Origin: Flavobacteriales bacterium
GTDB lineage: Bacteria > Bacteroidota > Bacteroidia > UBA10329
Direction of reading: 5' to 3'
Assembly: GCA_018402015.1 (NCBI GenBank)
Contig: JAGYJL010000004.1
Span: forward strand, 25,357 to 89,356
DNA: 64,000 bases
Shown piece after piece: positions 10,237-21,191 of the stretch. The position numbers and the translations under genes were made by a program. The notes beneath the pieces were generated by a model, which ran no database searches, was not told where the DNA came from, and saw only the letters and a list, made by a program, of their open reading frames with translations. Numbering within the stretch: position 1 is the stretch's first letter; each line of letters starts with the position of its first letter.

Positions 10237-12930
10237 TCAGGCCACCCACTTCTTTATCATCCGCTCTATATCGTTAGAAACAACAGGTTTTAGCAGAAGG
10301 TCGTCCATATCGGATTTTAGGTTGCCGTTTTCATCTCTCTGAAGCACGTTACCGCTAAGCCCGATCACTGGCGGTACGTCTTGGAATCGCTTCTTTATTT
10401 CCGATGTTGCTTCCAACCCATCCATTTCGGGCATTTGAATGTCCATAAAAACGATGTCATACTTGCTTTTGTCGAAGTTGTCAACAGCCTGTTTTCCGTT
10501 AGAAAGAACATCTACCTCGCAACCCATTCTCTGAAGCATGATCTTAAACGCCTGCTGATTGATGAGATTGTCTTCGACCAAAAGCACTTTAACGCCTTTT
10601 ACATCTTTTGCGACTGCCTTTTTCGGTTTGGTAAGTAATAGTTTTTCGGTTTTGGCAATAGTATTACTGAACGGAACAGTAAACCAGAACGTACTGCCTT
10701 TGCCGTTTTCGCTTGTAACGCCAATTTCACCACCTAACAGTTCTACCAACTTTTTGCAGATGGAAAGCCCAAGTCCGGTTCCTTCTAGATTTTGAGCAAC
10801 CGTATGCGTTAGTTGAGAAAAGTCTTTGAACAGTTTAGACTGCTCCTCCTTCGGAATTCCAAGCCCTGTATCGGTTACTTCAAACAGCAATTTGTCGTCA
10901 TCTTGGTTTACAGAGACGCTTACTTGGCCCGATGGGGTGAATTTTATCGCGTTCCTAACAAGATTTGATAGAACCTGGGTCAGTCGCCTTCGGTCTGTAT
11001 CAAGCCTGATTCCTGTAGTAAGTGTTTCAAATACAAGCTCCAGATTTTTAGCATTGGCTTCTACTTTGTACCGCTCGGCAATGGTCTGGATCAGGTCGGT
11101 CACGTCAAAGTTTTCTTTTTGGATAACCACTTTGCCAGCCTCCAACTGCGATAGGTTCAATACATCGTTTACTATGGACCGAAGGTCTTTACTGGCGCCA
11201 AGTATATTCTGAATCTTTGAGCGTTGCTCGGAGTTGAGTTCCGTATCGAGAAGAATTTCACTCAAACCCATGATCCCATTCAAAGGCGTGCGTATTTCAT
11301 GGCTCATACTTGCCAAGAAATCTGACCTGAACTTTAGCGAGCGCTCAGCCAGTTGTTTTTCCTGTTTAAGTTGCTGCGTTTTCCGTTGTTCGGATATATC
11401 GATAACGGTACCAACATAACCCCTGTACTCTCCTAGATGATTGAAAAGTGGCTGAGCCTGTTCAAGAATGTGAACAGTAGCTCCGTCATAACGGGAATAG
11501 CGGTATTCCATGGAGAACGACTCCTTACGGTTTTCAACATCTTTCCAAGTGCTTTTTACTTTCTCAACATCATCTGGGTGTATCTGCTTGGTCCAAGAAC
11601 CATCCAGTATACTCACCATGTTATTACCAAGAATAAGTTGAAGGCTCTCGTTGATATAGGTAGAGTTCCCATTAACATCTACTTGATAGATGCCTACAGG
11701 CAACAATGAAGCTAATTTTCTGAATTTCGATTCATTCTCCTTCAGTGCCTTTTCGGCCAACTTCCGCTCTGTAATATCTATAGACCAAACTGTTACTCGG
11801 TCAATCTCACCCTTTCCGTTCTTTACAGGGTTAATGTGTCTATCGAACCAATATTCTTTTCCGTTAAAAGCGAAGTGTTTTTCAACCTGCACTTTTCTTC
11901 CAGAGAATGCACGCTCTGTTTCTACTCGGAATTGAACAAGGTTTTCTTTGGCCGTAATATCCAATACGTTCATTCCCTCTTTCAGCTCAATTCCGAACTG
12001 ATCCTTTACCATACCGTATGCTGGTTCATTGAAAGCCAGAATATTCAACTGCCTGTCGAGCAGATAGAATGTTTGCGAACTGGAATTGAATACTGCTCGC
12101 AGGTTATCTTCCGATCGTCTTAGGCTCCGCTCAGCATCAACCTTATCGGTTATATCATATGCCCAGATAGATACCATGTTGTGCTTGGCCGATCTGTCTT
12201 TGACCGGAGTGAAGCGTATCTCAATAGTACGGTTGTCGGGAGCCGGCTTGTCAAATTCTACGGAGACCGTTCCGCCCGATCGTGCCACTTTTAGTCCGCC
12301 TTCAAACTCATCTTTCCAATAAGGATGGATGCATTCTATTACATTCTTTCCGAAAGTATCGTCCGTAGCTTCTTCTGTAGCAAGCAGATTGGGTGCCATC
12401 AAATTACAACTGATGATGCGGTCGTCTTCATCGATGAGAATGAATCCCTGCGAATCATTATGGTCGATAGCTTGAAGCACATTGGCCTGTTCTTGTGATT
12501 GTAGCTCTGCCTTTTTCTTATCGGAAATGTTCTTGTAAGAGTAAATTACCCCGTTTATCTCACCGTTTTTTCCGCTTAGTGGACTAAAGCGACCATCGAC
12601 CCAGAGCTCTCCGCCACTATTCTTTGGATTAGGAATGTGCTGCTCAACACTAATGGTTCTGCCCTTTAGCGATGACTGGAAGTTTCTGATAAAACGTTTG
12701 TTATTGTTCTCATCAACATAATCCCAGTAGGAATTTCCTGTTTTCAGTTCTTCTTTGAAAAACGAATACATGTCTTTCGAAGCCTTGCTATTGAACCAAA
12801 GCAAACGGTATTCCTTGTCGAGGATGATGATACTACGGTCAGAGTGCTCCAACAGAGATTTCATCTCAGCACTTGGTGCCAAGGATTCGAAGGTTCTATT
12901 GTTAGAGTCTTTGTTCATCGTTACCATCAC
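10237..12930 (-). CDS. Hybrid sensor histidine kinase with several PAS domains and a C-terminal receiver
   Basis: [17 protein letters not shown] (H-box), [36 protein letters not shown], receiver [12 protein letters not shown]...[14 protein letters not shown]. Confidence 0.93.
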   Translation of the reverse strand: MMVTMNKDSNNRTFESLAPSAEMKSLLEHSDRSIIILDKEYRLLWFNSKASKDMYSFFKEELKTGNSYWDYVDENNNKRFIRNFQSSLKGRTISVEQHIPNPKNSGGELWVDGRFSPLSGKNGEINGVIYSYKNISDKKKAELQSQEQANVLQAIDHNDSQGFILIDEDDRIISCNLMAPNLLATEEATDDTFGKNVIECIHPYWKDEFEGGLKVARSGGTVSVEFDKPAPDNRTIEIRFTPVKDRSAKHNMVSIWAYDITDKVDAERSLRRSEDNLRAVFNSSSQTFYLLDRQLNILAFNEPAYGMVKDQFGIELKEGMNVLDITAKENLVQFRVETERAFSGRKVQVEKHFAFNGKEYWFDRHINPVKNGKGEIDRVTVWSIDITERKLAEKALKENESKFRKLASLLPVGIYQVDVNGNSTYINESLQLILGNNMVSILDGSWTKQIHPDDVEKVKSTWKDVENRKESFSMEYRYSRYDGATVHILEQAQPLFNHLGEYRGYVGTVIDISEQRKTQQLKQEKQLAERSLKFRSDFLASMSHEIRTPLNGIMGLSEILLDTELNSEQRSKIQNILGASKDLRSIVNDVLNLSQLEAGKVVIQKENFDVTDLIQTIAERYKVEANAKNLELVFETLTTGIRLDTDRRRLTQVLSNLVRNAIKFTPSGQVSVSVNQDDDKLLFEVTDTGLGIPKEEQSKLFKDFSQLTHTVAQNLEGTGLGLSICKKLVELLGGEIGVTSENGKGSTFWFTVPFSNTIAKTEKLLLTKPKKAVAKDVKGVKVLLVEDNLINQQAFKIMLQRMGCEVDVLSNGKQAVDNFDKSKYDIVFMDIQMPEMDGLEATSEIKKRFQDVPPVIGLSGNVLQRDENGNLKSDMDDLLLKPVVSNDIERMIKKWVA

Positions 12931-13001
12931 GTTCGTAGAACGGAATAGTTACGAAAATCGTGCTTAAAAGTTCAGGTTTTCGACCAACGATGCAATTGGA
13001 C

Positions 13002-14168
13002 TTACGAAGCCTTTCTTCTTGCCTTCTCTTTGATGATGAGCGAAAGTTCGCGCCCGGTCTGGCCAGCTATTGAAGTGTTCTCTTCGGCCCTTCGGATCAG
13101 GTATGGCATTACTTCCAAAACCGGACCGTACGGAACGTATTTGACCACGTTGTATTTATTGGAAGCTAAATTGAAACTGATATTATCGCTCATGCCATAA
13201 AGCTGCGAGAAAAAGATGTGCGCATCGGTAGCTTGAAGGTTTTTCTCAGCCATCAACTCCGTTAGGTATTTCGAGCTTTTCTCGTTGTGAGTTCCAGCGA
13301 GTACATGTATGTGCGGATGATTCTCGATACAGAATTGCAGTGCAAGATCATAGTCTCTGTCGGTATCTGCTTTAGATTCATGAATGGGCGAAGGATAGCC
13401 TTGCTCCTTGGCCCGTTCGCGCTCCTTTTCCATGTATGCGCCCCGCACAAGTTTAACCCCCAATTTATAGCCGTCTTTCTGGGCTTGAGCAAAGCTTTCT
13501 TTCAAGTATTGAAGTCGGTCTTTCCGATAAAGCTGAATGGTGTTGTACACCATTGCTTTTTCCGTGTTGTACTTCCTCATCAATTCTTCTGCTAAACGAT
13601 CTATGGCATCTTGAAACCAGGTTTCCTCAGCGTCAATGAAGATCGGAACATTGTTTTCCTTACTCGCTTCGCAGATCATGGTAATACGTTCCATGGCCAG
13701 TTTCCACTCTAACTCTTCTTCCTCGCTCAGTTTAGAGTGAGCGTTTTTCTTGGCCAGCAGTCGGTAAGGTATAATGCCGGTTGGTTTGAACACAGAAAAG
13801 GGGACTCTTGGGTCTTGATGCGCCATTCTTATTGCGGCAATGGTTTCTGTTGCCGCGTACTCAAAATCGGCAGTGGTTTCCTTGCCTTCGGCCGAATAAT
13901 CCAGTAGCGTGAAAACGCCTGATGAATGCAGTCGCTCGATGGTAGATTCGCAATCTGTTATGTGTTCGCCACCACAGAAATGGTTGAATACGGTGGAACG
14001 GATTATTCCCTTTACTGGGAGTTTAAGCGACAAAGCAACGTTGAGCGCCAATTTTCCCAGTTTAACCAAGGTTGGACTACCAACCAATCGGAATAGCAAA
14101 TGAGCACGGTTCAACTCGCGGTCTGTTCGATCCGAAAAGGCAGTTTGGGTATTGTCAAAAGAGACCAT
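13002..14168 (-). CDS. Proline dehydrogenase
   Basis: KLGVKLVRGAYMEKERERAKEQGYPSPIHESKADTDRDYD, AGTHNEKS; start placed at MVSFDNTQTAF because a TATATTTG promoter box overlaps the longer start. Confidence 0.9.
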   Translation of the reverse strand: MVSFDNTQTAFSDRTDRELNRAHLLFRLVGSPTLVKLGKLALNVALSLKLPVKGIIRSTVFNHFCGGEHITDCESTIERLHSSGVFTLLDYSAEGKETTADFEYAATETIAAIRMAHQDPRVPFSVFKPTGIIPYRLLAKKNAHSKLSEEEELEWKLAMERITMICEASKENNVPIFIDAEETWFQDAIDRLAEELMRKYNTEKAMVYNTIQLYRKDRLQYLKESFAQAQKDGYKLGVKLVRGAYMEKERERAKEQGYPSPIHESKADTDRDYDLALQFCIENHPHIHVLAGTHNEKSSKYLTELMAEKNLQATDAHIFFSQLYGMSDNISFNLASNKYNVVKYVPYGPVLEVMPYLIRRAEENTSIAGQTGRELSLIIKEKARRKAS

Positions 14169-14238
14169 CAGTAGACCATATTGCTGCGGCAAATATAGGT
14201 TGCCGATCTAGCGTTTTTGACTGATTCAGGACAGGTTT

Positions 14239-16347
14239 TCAGAACTTGAATCGTAACTGAACCTTGATGTCGGTTCGGTGTTTGCCGGAAATCGTTTCCA
14301 AGCCCGAACCAACTTGATCGCGATTGCTGAAAAAGACATTGGAAACGCGCACCCAAGCGTCAATATTCTTGTAAATATTGTACCGAAGTGTAACGTATGC
14401 CTTCATGCCGCGATAAAAATATGCTGGAAACGAATACGCGTACAGTACATCGTTCTCGTAAACGTAGATGCGCGCGTTGTAGCTCTCCGTATCGAAATAG
14501 GCCAATCGGGCATTGAAAGAAAGCGGGAAGTTGAGCGGATTGTAAATGATGTCCTGATAAAGCATGAAGCCTTGCTCAACGTCTCGTTCTCCACGCTGAT
14601 ATCTCGAATACTCTATTCGGCTCCTGAGTTTTACCTCTTTGGTAAGGCTATAACTAAGGTTGAGTCGGTAATAAGACCGTAATTCGTTCTCAATTCCGCG
14701 GATGGGCGCATCGCTGAAGGCAGCAGATTCTGTCAACTGTCTGTTCTTCTGCCGGAATCGGAAATAGACCTCAAATGTTTTTGAAGGGCGATAGATCAGC
14801 TGTCCGATGGTCTCGTATCCGAAGGATGGGCCGTTGGCCTGAAAGCGCAGCCATGGAAATTTGAAAATGTCGAAGAATCCATTCAGAAACCAGTTTTTAA
14901 ATGGATTTACGCTGAAACCGAGATAATAGCCGGTTTCATTGTTCATCCTAGAATTCTCAGTAACCGCATTGGCGTAAAGCGCTTGGTATTTTGGTTGCAG
15001 ATGGCGAACCATAGCAGTGATGGTAACTCGGGGGTCAATGGTCATGAAAAGCCCATGTGTTGTGGCAAAACCCAGGTTCTGACTCAAGGCAAACTCTCCG
15101 AAAAAATGGAAGTTTCGGAATATGTAACTGTAGTCAAGACCATAATTGCTGTTCTGTTTTCCAGAGAATTCGAAGATGTTGGACAAGGCATCGCTGCGCT
15201 GAATCGGTTTCGAGAATTGGTAACCAACGGCTGTAATGCCTACAGAAAGTTTCCTGCCTTTGTAACTCACGTTTCCACCGTAAACGGCTTCAGCTATCGA
15301 TTGTCTATCCTGCAATTCTCCTGGCGTGCGGTGAAATCCGCCACTGAAAATAGAACTGACGGTTTCTTCCTGCTCGGTGAGCGTGTCTGTGGTGGCCGTA
15401 ATGTTGCCATCGATCAGTTTGTACGATCCGAATGCCGTCACCTCAAACTTCCCGAATTGAAGCGTTGCTCCGCCACCTCGCAAGAAACGGTTCTCGTCAA
15501 CAGAAGTGTAAGGTCTCAATCCTTGCGCGTTGCGCTTTATGCTCACTCCATCCGATGATTTTCCAAATGCCAGGCCGCTCCAAAATGTCAATCCTTGTCC
15601 GAACTGTGCCTGAAAGTCACCGATACCGGCCGCTTTTACCACACCAAGATTCCGAACAAAAAGATGACCGCTGTAGAAGTCGAACCCTTGCTTCATACTG
15701 CCTTTGAAGAATTCTTCTCCGGCATCTTTTTCCATTGTCAAACCCCAACTTACCTTGTTGGAATACGTGAAACGATAGCGTGCCCAATATTTCTGGGGCG
15801 AGCCCAAATATCTTCGGTTCGGGTTTTCTTCAAGCAGGCTATCGGCAATAGGAGCGTAGCCTTCCTGTTGTTCCAATACTTGCTGGTACCGCATTACAAA
15901 TTCGTGGTTTCCTTCCTTCAGCATTTCCTTAAACGAGAAGGTGAATGCATCTGGATTGTCTGAAACCTTGATAAATGGCTCCAATTGGCGGATAAGACCT
16001 ATGGTGAAGCCTTTGACCGCTTGCAATTCGTAGATGTTCAGCAGTTTTCCGTTGGCATCAATGTGATCGAGCAGATTGGCAATCGCAATATCATCCAACA
16101 TGGGTAATTGGGCCAACTCGTTGGGAGTTGTTGAGTTGATATTGATCGGATGTTCAGAAAAGTAAAGCAACTCATCGAGTAGCGTGTTGTAATCAATGTT
16201 CTCATCGCCTTCGCCAAGCTGTTCCGCAATGGTCTCAATTCTTCGTTGGATCAGTTGTTCCTGGTCGGCCTCTTCAACTTGGCCAAAGGCAAAAATGCTC
16301 CCGAAAAGGAGCACCGCTAAGAGACCGTATCTCAAAAAGAATTTCAC
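14239..16347 (-). CDS. Secreted helix-hairpin-helix protein with C-terminal beta-barrel-like region
   Basis: Signal peptide; NSTTPNELAQLPMLDDIAIANLLDHIDANGKLLNIYELQAVKGFT (HHH); long alternating beta-rich remainder. Confidence 0.7.
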   Translation of the reverse strand: MKFFLRYGLLAVLLFGSIFAFGQVEEADQEQLIQRRIETIAEQLGEGDENIDYNTLLDELLYFSEHPININSTTPNELAQLPMLDDIAIANLLDHIDANGKLLNIYELQAVKGFTIGLIRQLEPFIKVSDNPDAFTFSFKEMLKEGNHEFVMRYQQVLEQQEGYAPIADSLLEENPNRRYLGSPQKYWARYRFTYSNKVSWGLTMEKDAGEEFFKGSMKQGFDFYSGHLFVRNLGVVKAAGIGDFQAQFGQGLTFWSGLAFGKSSDGVSIKRNAQGLRPYTSVDENRFLRGGGATLQFGKFEVTAFGSYKLIDGNITATTDTLTEQEETVSSIFSGGFHRTPGELQDRQSIAEAVYGGNVSYKGRKLSVGITAVGYQFSKPIQRSDALSNIFEFSGKQNSNYGLDYSYIFRNFHFFGEFALSQNLGFATTHGLFMTIDPRVTITAMVRHLQPKYQALYANAVTENSRMNNETGYYLGFSVNPFKNWFLNGFFDIFKFPWLRFQANGPSFGYETIGQLIYRPSKTFEVYFRFRQKNRQLTESAAFSDAPIRGIENELRSYYRLNLSYSLTKEVKLRSRIEYSRYQRGERDVEQGFMLYQDIIYNPLNFPLSFNARLAYFDTESYNARIYVYENDVLYAYSFPAYFYRGMKAYVTLRYNIYKNIDAWVRVSNVFFSNRDQVGSGLETISGKHRTDIKVQLRFKF

Positions 16348-17186
16348 TTTTTCTTCTTCTTGCTGAATACATCGAACCGATAAGCCAACGAAGCTTTTGG
16401 CGAGAAGCCAAGTACTGGATGAATGGATCCAGCAATATCGAAATGAAGGAATTTCAATCGGAGGCCAAGACCAAAATCAGCACGGAATGGCGCTGTGCCG
16501 ACTCCAACTCTAATAGCCACAATATCGGCCGGGAAATACTCTACACCAGCCTTGAAAACGGCAGGCAGCTCCAGATCTTTTTCTGCTTCAACTGCAAGCT
16601 TCACTTTCTTCGAGAAATCGTATTGAGCGCCTAAACGGAAATTCATTGGAACGCGCTCGTCAAATCCATCTGCAAGCCTTGTTCGGGTAAGATTGAACGC
16701 ATGAAATCCGATACGCAGTTTGGAATTTACTTGAGACAGGAGACCGATCTCTGCAATAAAACTGTGTTTAGAACCATAATTCTCGGCCAAAGTTGTGTTC
16801 AAATAACTCAACTGCAGGCCAACCGAAAGGAATTTCCACAGCCGTTTTCCGTACGCAAACCCATAGCGACTCTGATTGTAAAGTTGGTTTCCAAAACGAG
16901 CATAACTAATGCCGAAAACTCCCGCTTTTGGAGTTGGCAGAACAGCAGTGGCCGCCTGTAAATTTAGGTTGGAAAGCAGAAAACGATTTTCGTAGTAAGC
17001 AGCAACACCAGCTTGCTCAAGCCCAACCATTGCTGCTTGATTGTGATGAACGGCCCAAAGATCGGTAAGCGCTACGCTTGCATTTCCCATTCCTGCAGAA
17101 CGTGCACCAATGGGAAAATCGCTGGTTTGAGCACTGACCGCAATAGAGAAAACGAAGGCTAAAAGGAAAAGTAGCGGTTTCTTCAT
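16344..17186 (-). CDS. PorV/PorQ-like outer membrane beta-barrel protein (hypothetical)
   Basis: DFPIGARSAGMGNASVALTDLWAVHHNQAAMVGLEQAGVAAYYENRF; overlaps the next gene by 4 nt. Confidence 0.65.
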   Translation of the reverse strand: MKKPLLFLLAFVFSIAVSAQTSDFPIGARSAGMGNASVALTDLWAVHHNQAAMVGLEQAGVAAYYENRFLLSNLNLQAATAVLPTPKAGVFGISYARFGNQLYNQSRYGFAYGKRLWKFLSVGLQLSYLNTTLAENYGSKHSFIAEIGLLSQVNSKLRIGFHAFNLTRTRLADGFDERVPMNFRLGAQYDFSKKVKLAVEAEKDLELPAVFKAGVEYFPADIVAIRVGVGTAPFRADFGLGLRLKFLHFDIAGSIHPVLGFSPKASLAYRFDVFSKKKKK

Positions 17187-17246
17187 CCAGCTGGTTGGTG
17201 TTGTCGAATTTACAACTATTGCTTTACTCGATTTGTTAAACTTGAG

Positions 17247-17747
17247 TTAAGCAGAATAGCCTTCAACCTCGTCTTTACTTTCCATCACTTTATCTTTCAA
17301 CCCCTCTTTGAAATCGGCAATTCGTTGTAAAACAACTTTGTCTGAAGAACCGATGATCTGAGCCGCTAGAATGCCAGCGTTTTTGGCTGCGTTGAGTGCA
17401 ACGGTGGCAACGGGAACACCATTTGGCATTTGTAGAATGGAAAGAATACTGTCCCAACCATCAATGGAATTGGAACTTTTTACGGGAACGCCAATAACAG
17501 GAAGTGGCGTTAAGGACGCTACCATTCCTGGTAAGTGTGCTGCACCGCCAGCTCCGGCAATGATCACTTTCAATCCGCGGTTGGCAGCGCCTTTTGCGTA
17601 TTCGAACATGCGGTCTGGAGTTCGGTGTGCAGAGACAACCGTCATCTCAAATTCGATTCCCAGTTCTTTTAGAACATCAGCAGCATCTTTCATCACTTTA
17701 AGATCGGAGCTGCTGCCCATGATTATACCAACTTGTGCGTTGCTCAT
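17247..17747 (-). CDS. purE: 5-(carboxyamino)imidazole ribonucleotide mutase
   Basis: VGIIMGSSSDLKVMKDAADVLKELGIEFEMTVVSAHRTPDRM. Confidence 0.97.
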   Translation of the reverse strand: MSNAQVGIIMGSSSDLKVMKDAADVLKELGIEFEMTVVSAHRTPDRMFEYAKGAANRGLKVIIAGAGGAAHLPGMVASLTPLPVIGVPVKSSNSIDGWDSILSILQMPNGVPVATVALNAAKNAGILAAQIIGSSDKVVLQRIADFKEGLKDKVMESKDEVEGYSA

Positions 17748-18877
17748 GCTTTTACTTTCAAGGTTTGTTGCACTTTTTTAGCTGTTGTTTTGGCTTCTTC
17801 TAAGGTTTCCGCAATCACAGTCACATGGCCCATTTTGCGGAACGGCTTAGTGAACCGCTTCCCGTAAAGATGCACATTCACGCCTTTCAGGGCAAGCACA
17901 TCTTCTAAGCCTTCGTATTGGGCTTCGCCCGAAAAACCGTCTTCGCCCAAAAGATTGACCATTACCGATGGCTTTACAATTTCCGTATTTCCAAGGCTGA
18001 TGTTGAGAATTGCTCGAACATGCTGCATGAATTGCGAAGTGTAATTGCCTTCAATACTCTGATGACCGCTGTTGTGTGGGCGTGGCGCAATCTCATTCAC
18101 CAGTACATTTCCCTCTTTATCGAGGAAAAGTTCCACGGCCAAAAGACCAACGATCTGCAATTTCTCGGCAATGGTTTTAGCAATTTTCTGTGAGGTTTTC
18201 TCTACTTCATCGCTCACATTGGCAGGACTGAAAAGGAACTCTACCAAATTGGCTATTGGGTTGAATTCCAACTCAACGGTTGGGAAAGTTTTTATTTCTC
18301 CAGCGGCATTTCTCGCCACGATCACTGAGAGTTCTTTGTCAAGATCAACGGCTTTTTCAAGAACTGATGGTTCTGAGAAAGCTTTGGAAAGATCAGCAGC
18401 CGTTTTCAGCGACTGAACGCCTTTTCCATCATAGCCACCTTTTCTGAGTTTCTGAAAAACAGGGAAGAAATCGCTGTGATTTTCAGCATCGTTTTTCCCG
18501 ATCAATCGATAATCAGATGTTGGAATTCCATGTTTATCGTAAAATTCCTTTTGCGCTCCTTTATCTTGGATCAAACGAATCACGTTCGGTTGCGGATAGA
18601 CTTTCACGCCTTGCTTCTCCAGTACCTCCAGTGCATCAACATTCACATGCTCGATTTCAATCGTGAGCACATCCATTCCTTTTCCGAACGCAAGCACGGT
18701 TTCATAATCATTGAAACTTCCGTTAGTGAATGAATGTGCTATATCGCGACAAGGTGCATCGGGATCGGGGTCGAGTACGTGAACGTCCACATCAAGATTG
18801 ATCGTCTCCTGAATAAGCATACGGCCAAGCTGTCCGCCACCCAAAATTCCAAGCTTGGTCTTTGGTCTGTAACTCAT
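17744..18877 (-). CDS. purK: 5-(carboxyamino)imidazole ribonucleotide synthase
   Basis: KLGILGGGQLGRMLIQETINLDVDVHVLDPDPDAPC; NEIAPRPHNSGHQSIEG. Confidence 0.97.
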   Translation of the reverse strand: MSYRPKTKLGILGGGQLGRMLIQETINLDVDVHVLDPDPDAPCRDIAHSFTNGSFNDYETVLAFGKGMDVLTIEIEHVNVDALEVLEKQGVKVYPQPNVIRLIQDKGAQKEFYDKHGIPTSDYRLIGKNDAENHSDFFPVFQKLRKGGYDGKGVQSLKTAADLSKAFSEPSVLEKAVDLDKELSVIVARNAAGEIKTFPTVELEFNPIANLVEFLFSPANVSDEVEKTSQKIAKTIAEKLQIVGLLAVELFLDKEGNVLVNEIAPRPHNSGHQSIEGNYTSQFMQHVRAILNISLGNTEIVKPSVMVNLLGEDGFSGEAQYEGLEDVLALKGVNVHLYGKRFTKPFRKMGHVTVIAETLEEAKTTAKKVQQTLKVKA

Positions 18878-18881
18878 GTCG

Positions 18882-18889
18882 CAAAAGTA
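18882..18889 (-). promoter_or_regulatory. TACTTTTG -7-like box upstream of purK
   Basis: Minus strand TACTTTTG-CGAC-ATG. Confidence 0.5.
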
Positions 18890-18926
18890 GCCCTTAGAAA
18901 GCTTCGCACCATTGGATATTGGTAAC

Positions 18927-18934
18927 TACCTTTG
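18927..18934 (+). promoter_or_regulatory. TACCTTTG -7-like box upstream of hpt
   Basis: TAnnTTTG match, 12 nt before the ATG at 18947. Confidence 0.5.
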
Positions 18935-18946
18935 CGCGCCTTATTC

Positions 18947-19492
18947 ATGGCCAACACAGTTAAACTTCACGATCTAGAGTTCATGCCTTATCTCACTGAA
19001 AGTGAGCTAAGCGTGATAGTGAGCGGTCTTGCCAACAGGATCAACGAGAAATACAACGGTAAATCGCCCTTATTCGTGGTTGTTCTTAATGGAGCGTTCA
19101 TGTTTGCGTCAGATCTTATGAAGGAAGTTACCATTGATTGCGAAGTAAGTTTCTTGCGCGTTAGTTCTTACAGAGGAACAGCTAGCACAGGCGAAGTGAA
19201 GGAGATGATGCCAATAGGAACAGATGTTTCGGGACGGGACGTTGTGTTGCTGGAAGATATTGTGGATACAGGAAAAACCATGGGAGAGATAAAGAGGAAG
19301 ATGCTTGAGAACAACGCAAGTTCGGTCAGCATCTGCACCTTGCTTTACAAACCAGATGCCTTTCAGGGCGATTATATGGTTGACCTCATAGGAAAAGAAA
19401 TACCAGACAGATTTGTGGTAGGATACGGATTAGACTATGATGGTCTTGGCCGTAATCTACCTTCATTATATCAGATCAAACCAAAATCATAA
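18947..19492 (+). CDS. hpt: Hypoxanthine phosphoribosyltransferase
   Basis: VLLEDIVDTGKTM PRPP loop; VVVLNGAFMFASDLMKEV. Confidence 0.93.
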   Translation: MANTVKLHDLEFMPYLTESELSVIVSGLANRINEKYNGKSPLFVVVLNGAFMFASDLMKEVTIDCEVSFLRVSSYRGTASTGEVKEMMPIGTDVSGRDVVLLEDIVDTGKTMGEIKRKMLENNASSVSICTLLYKPDAFQGDYMVDLIGKEIPDRFVVGYGLDYDGLGRNLPSLYQIKPKS

Positions 19493-19494
19493 TC

Positions 19495-20064
19495 ATGCTG
19501 AATTTAGTGTTGTTCGGACCTCCAGGAGCAGGAAAAGGAACCCAATCGGAAAAACTTATTGCACACTACGGATTGGTGCATATTTCTACAGGCGATGTTT
19601 TTCGAGCGCTTAATCCAGAGTCGGATCTTGCAAAATTGGCCAAGAGTTATTCAGACAAAGGAGACCTTGTGCCAGACGATGTAACCATTAAGATCCTTGA
19701 GAACGAAGTGCTGAAGCACCCAAATGCCAAAGGCGTTATTTACGATGGATTTCCGCGTACAAATGCACAAGCGGAAGCTTTGGATAAATTCCTTGAAGGA
19801 AAAGGAGATTCTATTTCGTTGATGGTAGCGCTGGATGTTCCAGAAGAGGAATTGAAAACAAGACTTCTTAAACGAGCCGAAGTTTCTGGTCGCGCAGACG
19901 ATGCCGATCCAGAGATCATTGCCAATCGAATTGCCAATTACAAACGACAAACCGCACCTGTTGCTGAATTCTACAAGGCACAAGGAAAACTGCGCTTGGT
20001 TGACGGAATCGGAACGATTGACGAAATATTCGGCCGTATTTGCGCTGCCGTTGATAAGGTATAA
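19495..20064 (+). CDS. adk: Adenylate kinase
   Basis: MLNLVLFGPPGAGKGTQSEKLIAHYGLVHISTGD; YDGFPRTNAQAEAL. Confidence 0.97.
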   Translation: MLNLVLFGPPGAGKGTQSEKLIAHYGLVHISTGDVFRALNPESDLAKLAKSYSDKGDLVPDDVTIKILENEVLKHPNAKGVIYDGFPRTNAQAEALDKFLEGKGDSISLMVALDVPEEELKTRLLKRAEVSGRADDADPEIIANRIANYKRQTAPVAEFYKAQGKLRLVDGIGTIDEIFGRICAAVDKV

Positions 20065-20086
20065 TTCATTCAACTAACTGATGAGG

Positions 20087-20120
20087 AGGAGAACCATACC
20101 TTTGGTTCTCCTTTTCTTTT
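20087..20120 (+). terminator. Rho-independent terminator after adk
   Basis: Stem AGGAGAACCA / TGGTTCTCCT (10 bp) followed by TTTCTTTTTT. Confidence 0.8.
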
Positions 20121-20126
20121 TTCATT

Positions 20127-21113
20127 ATGAAAAGTAACTTCATAGACCACGTAAAGATCTGCTGTAGAAGCGGAAATGGAGGATCTGGATCTTCGCACTT
20201 ATTCCGCTCGCGCGGCAACCCCAAAGGTGGACCCGATGGCGGAGATGGCGGACGCGGTGGTCATGTGATCATTCGCGGAAATAAGCAAATGTGGACCTTA
20301 CTTCACTTGCGCTACAAGAAGCACATCATTGCAGGTCATGGGCATAACGGTGGAAAATCTGAAGCCACGGGTGGCTATGGTAAGGACGAAGTGATAGAAG
20401 TGCCACTTGGTACGGTTGTAAAAGATGCCGAGACAGAAGAAGTGTTGATGGAGATAACCGAAGAAGGGCAGGAATTGATCCTGACTCCAGGCGGAAGGGG
20501 TGGCCGTGGTAATACACATTTCAAATCTGCTACTAATCAAACACCTCGCAATGCTCAGCCTGGAGAACCGGGACGTGAAGAGTGGAAAACGCTGGAGTTG
20601 AAAGTGCTGGCCGATGTTGGACTGGTAGGGTTCCCAAATGCCGGAAAATCAACACTGCTTTCTGTTGTGTCTGCCGCTAAACCGGAAATTGCCAATTATC
20701 CGTTTACCACGTTGGTTCCGAACTTGGGAATTGTGAGTTATCGTAATCACAAATCGTTTGTGATGGCAGACATTCCAGGAATAATAGAAGGAGCGCATGA
20801 GGGCAAGGGGCTTGGACTTAGATTCCTGCGTCACATAGAGCGGAATTCTATTCTTTTGTTTATGGTTCCAGCAGATTCGGGAGATGTAGAAAAAGAGTAC
20901 AGGATTCTGTTGAATGAATTGGAGCAGTTCAATCCGGAATTATTGGACAAGGAACGAGTTCTGGCCGTTACCAAGTGCGATATGTTAGATGATGAATTGA
21001 AATCGGAACTTTCGTCAACCATTCAGTTAGACGTTCCGGTAGTTTATATATCATCGCTTACACAAGAAGGAATTCAAGAATTGAAGGATGTGTTATGGCA
21101 AAAAATGCAGTGA
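20127..21113 (+). CDS. obg: GTPase Obg
   Basis: [62 protein letters not shown]. Confidence 0.97.
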   Translation: MKSNFIDHVKICCRSGNGGSGSSHLFRSRGNPKGGPDGGDGGRGGHVIIRGNKQMWTLLHLRYKKHIIAGHGHNGGKSEATGGYGKDEVIEVPLGTVVKDAETEEVLMEITEEGQELILTPGGRGGRGNTHFKSATNQTPRNAQPGEPGREEWKTLELKVLADVGLVGFPNAGKSTLLSVVSAAKPEIANYPFTTLVPNLGIVSYRNHKSFVMADIPGIIEGAHEGKGLGLRFLRHIERNSILLFMVPADSGDVEKEYRILLNELEQFNPELLDKERVLAVTKCDMLDDELKSELSSTIQLDVPVVYISSLTQEGIQELKDVLWQKMQ

Positions 21114-21191
21114 ACCTTCAAATCTGCCATACATTATGTTGACATATTCTTTACTTTCATCGCTTCATTTAAAACCCTTTAATAACACACA

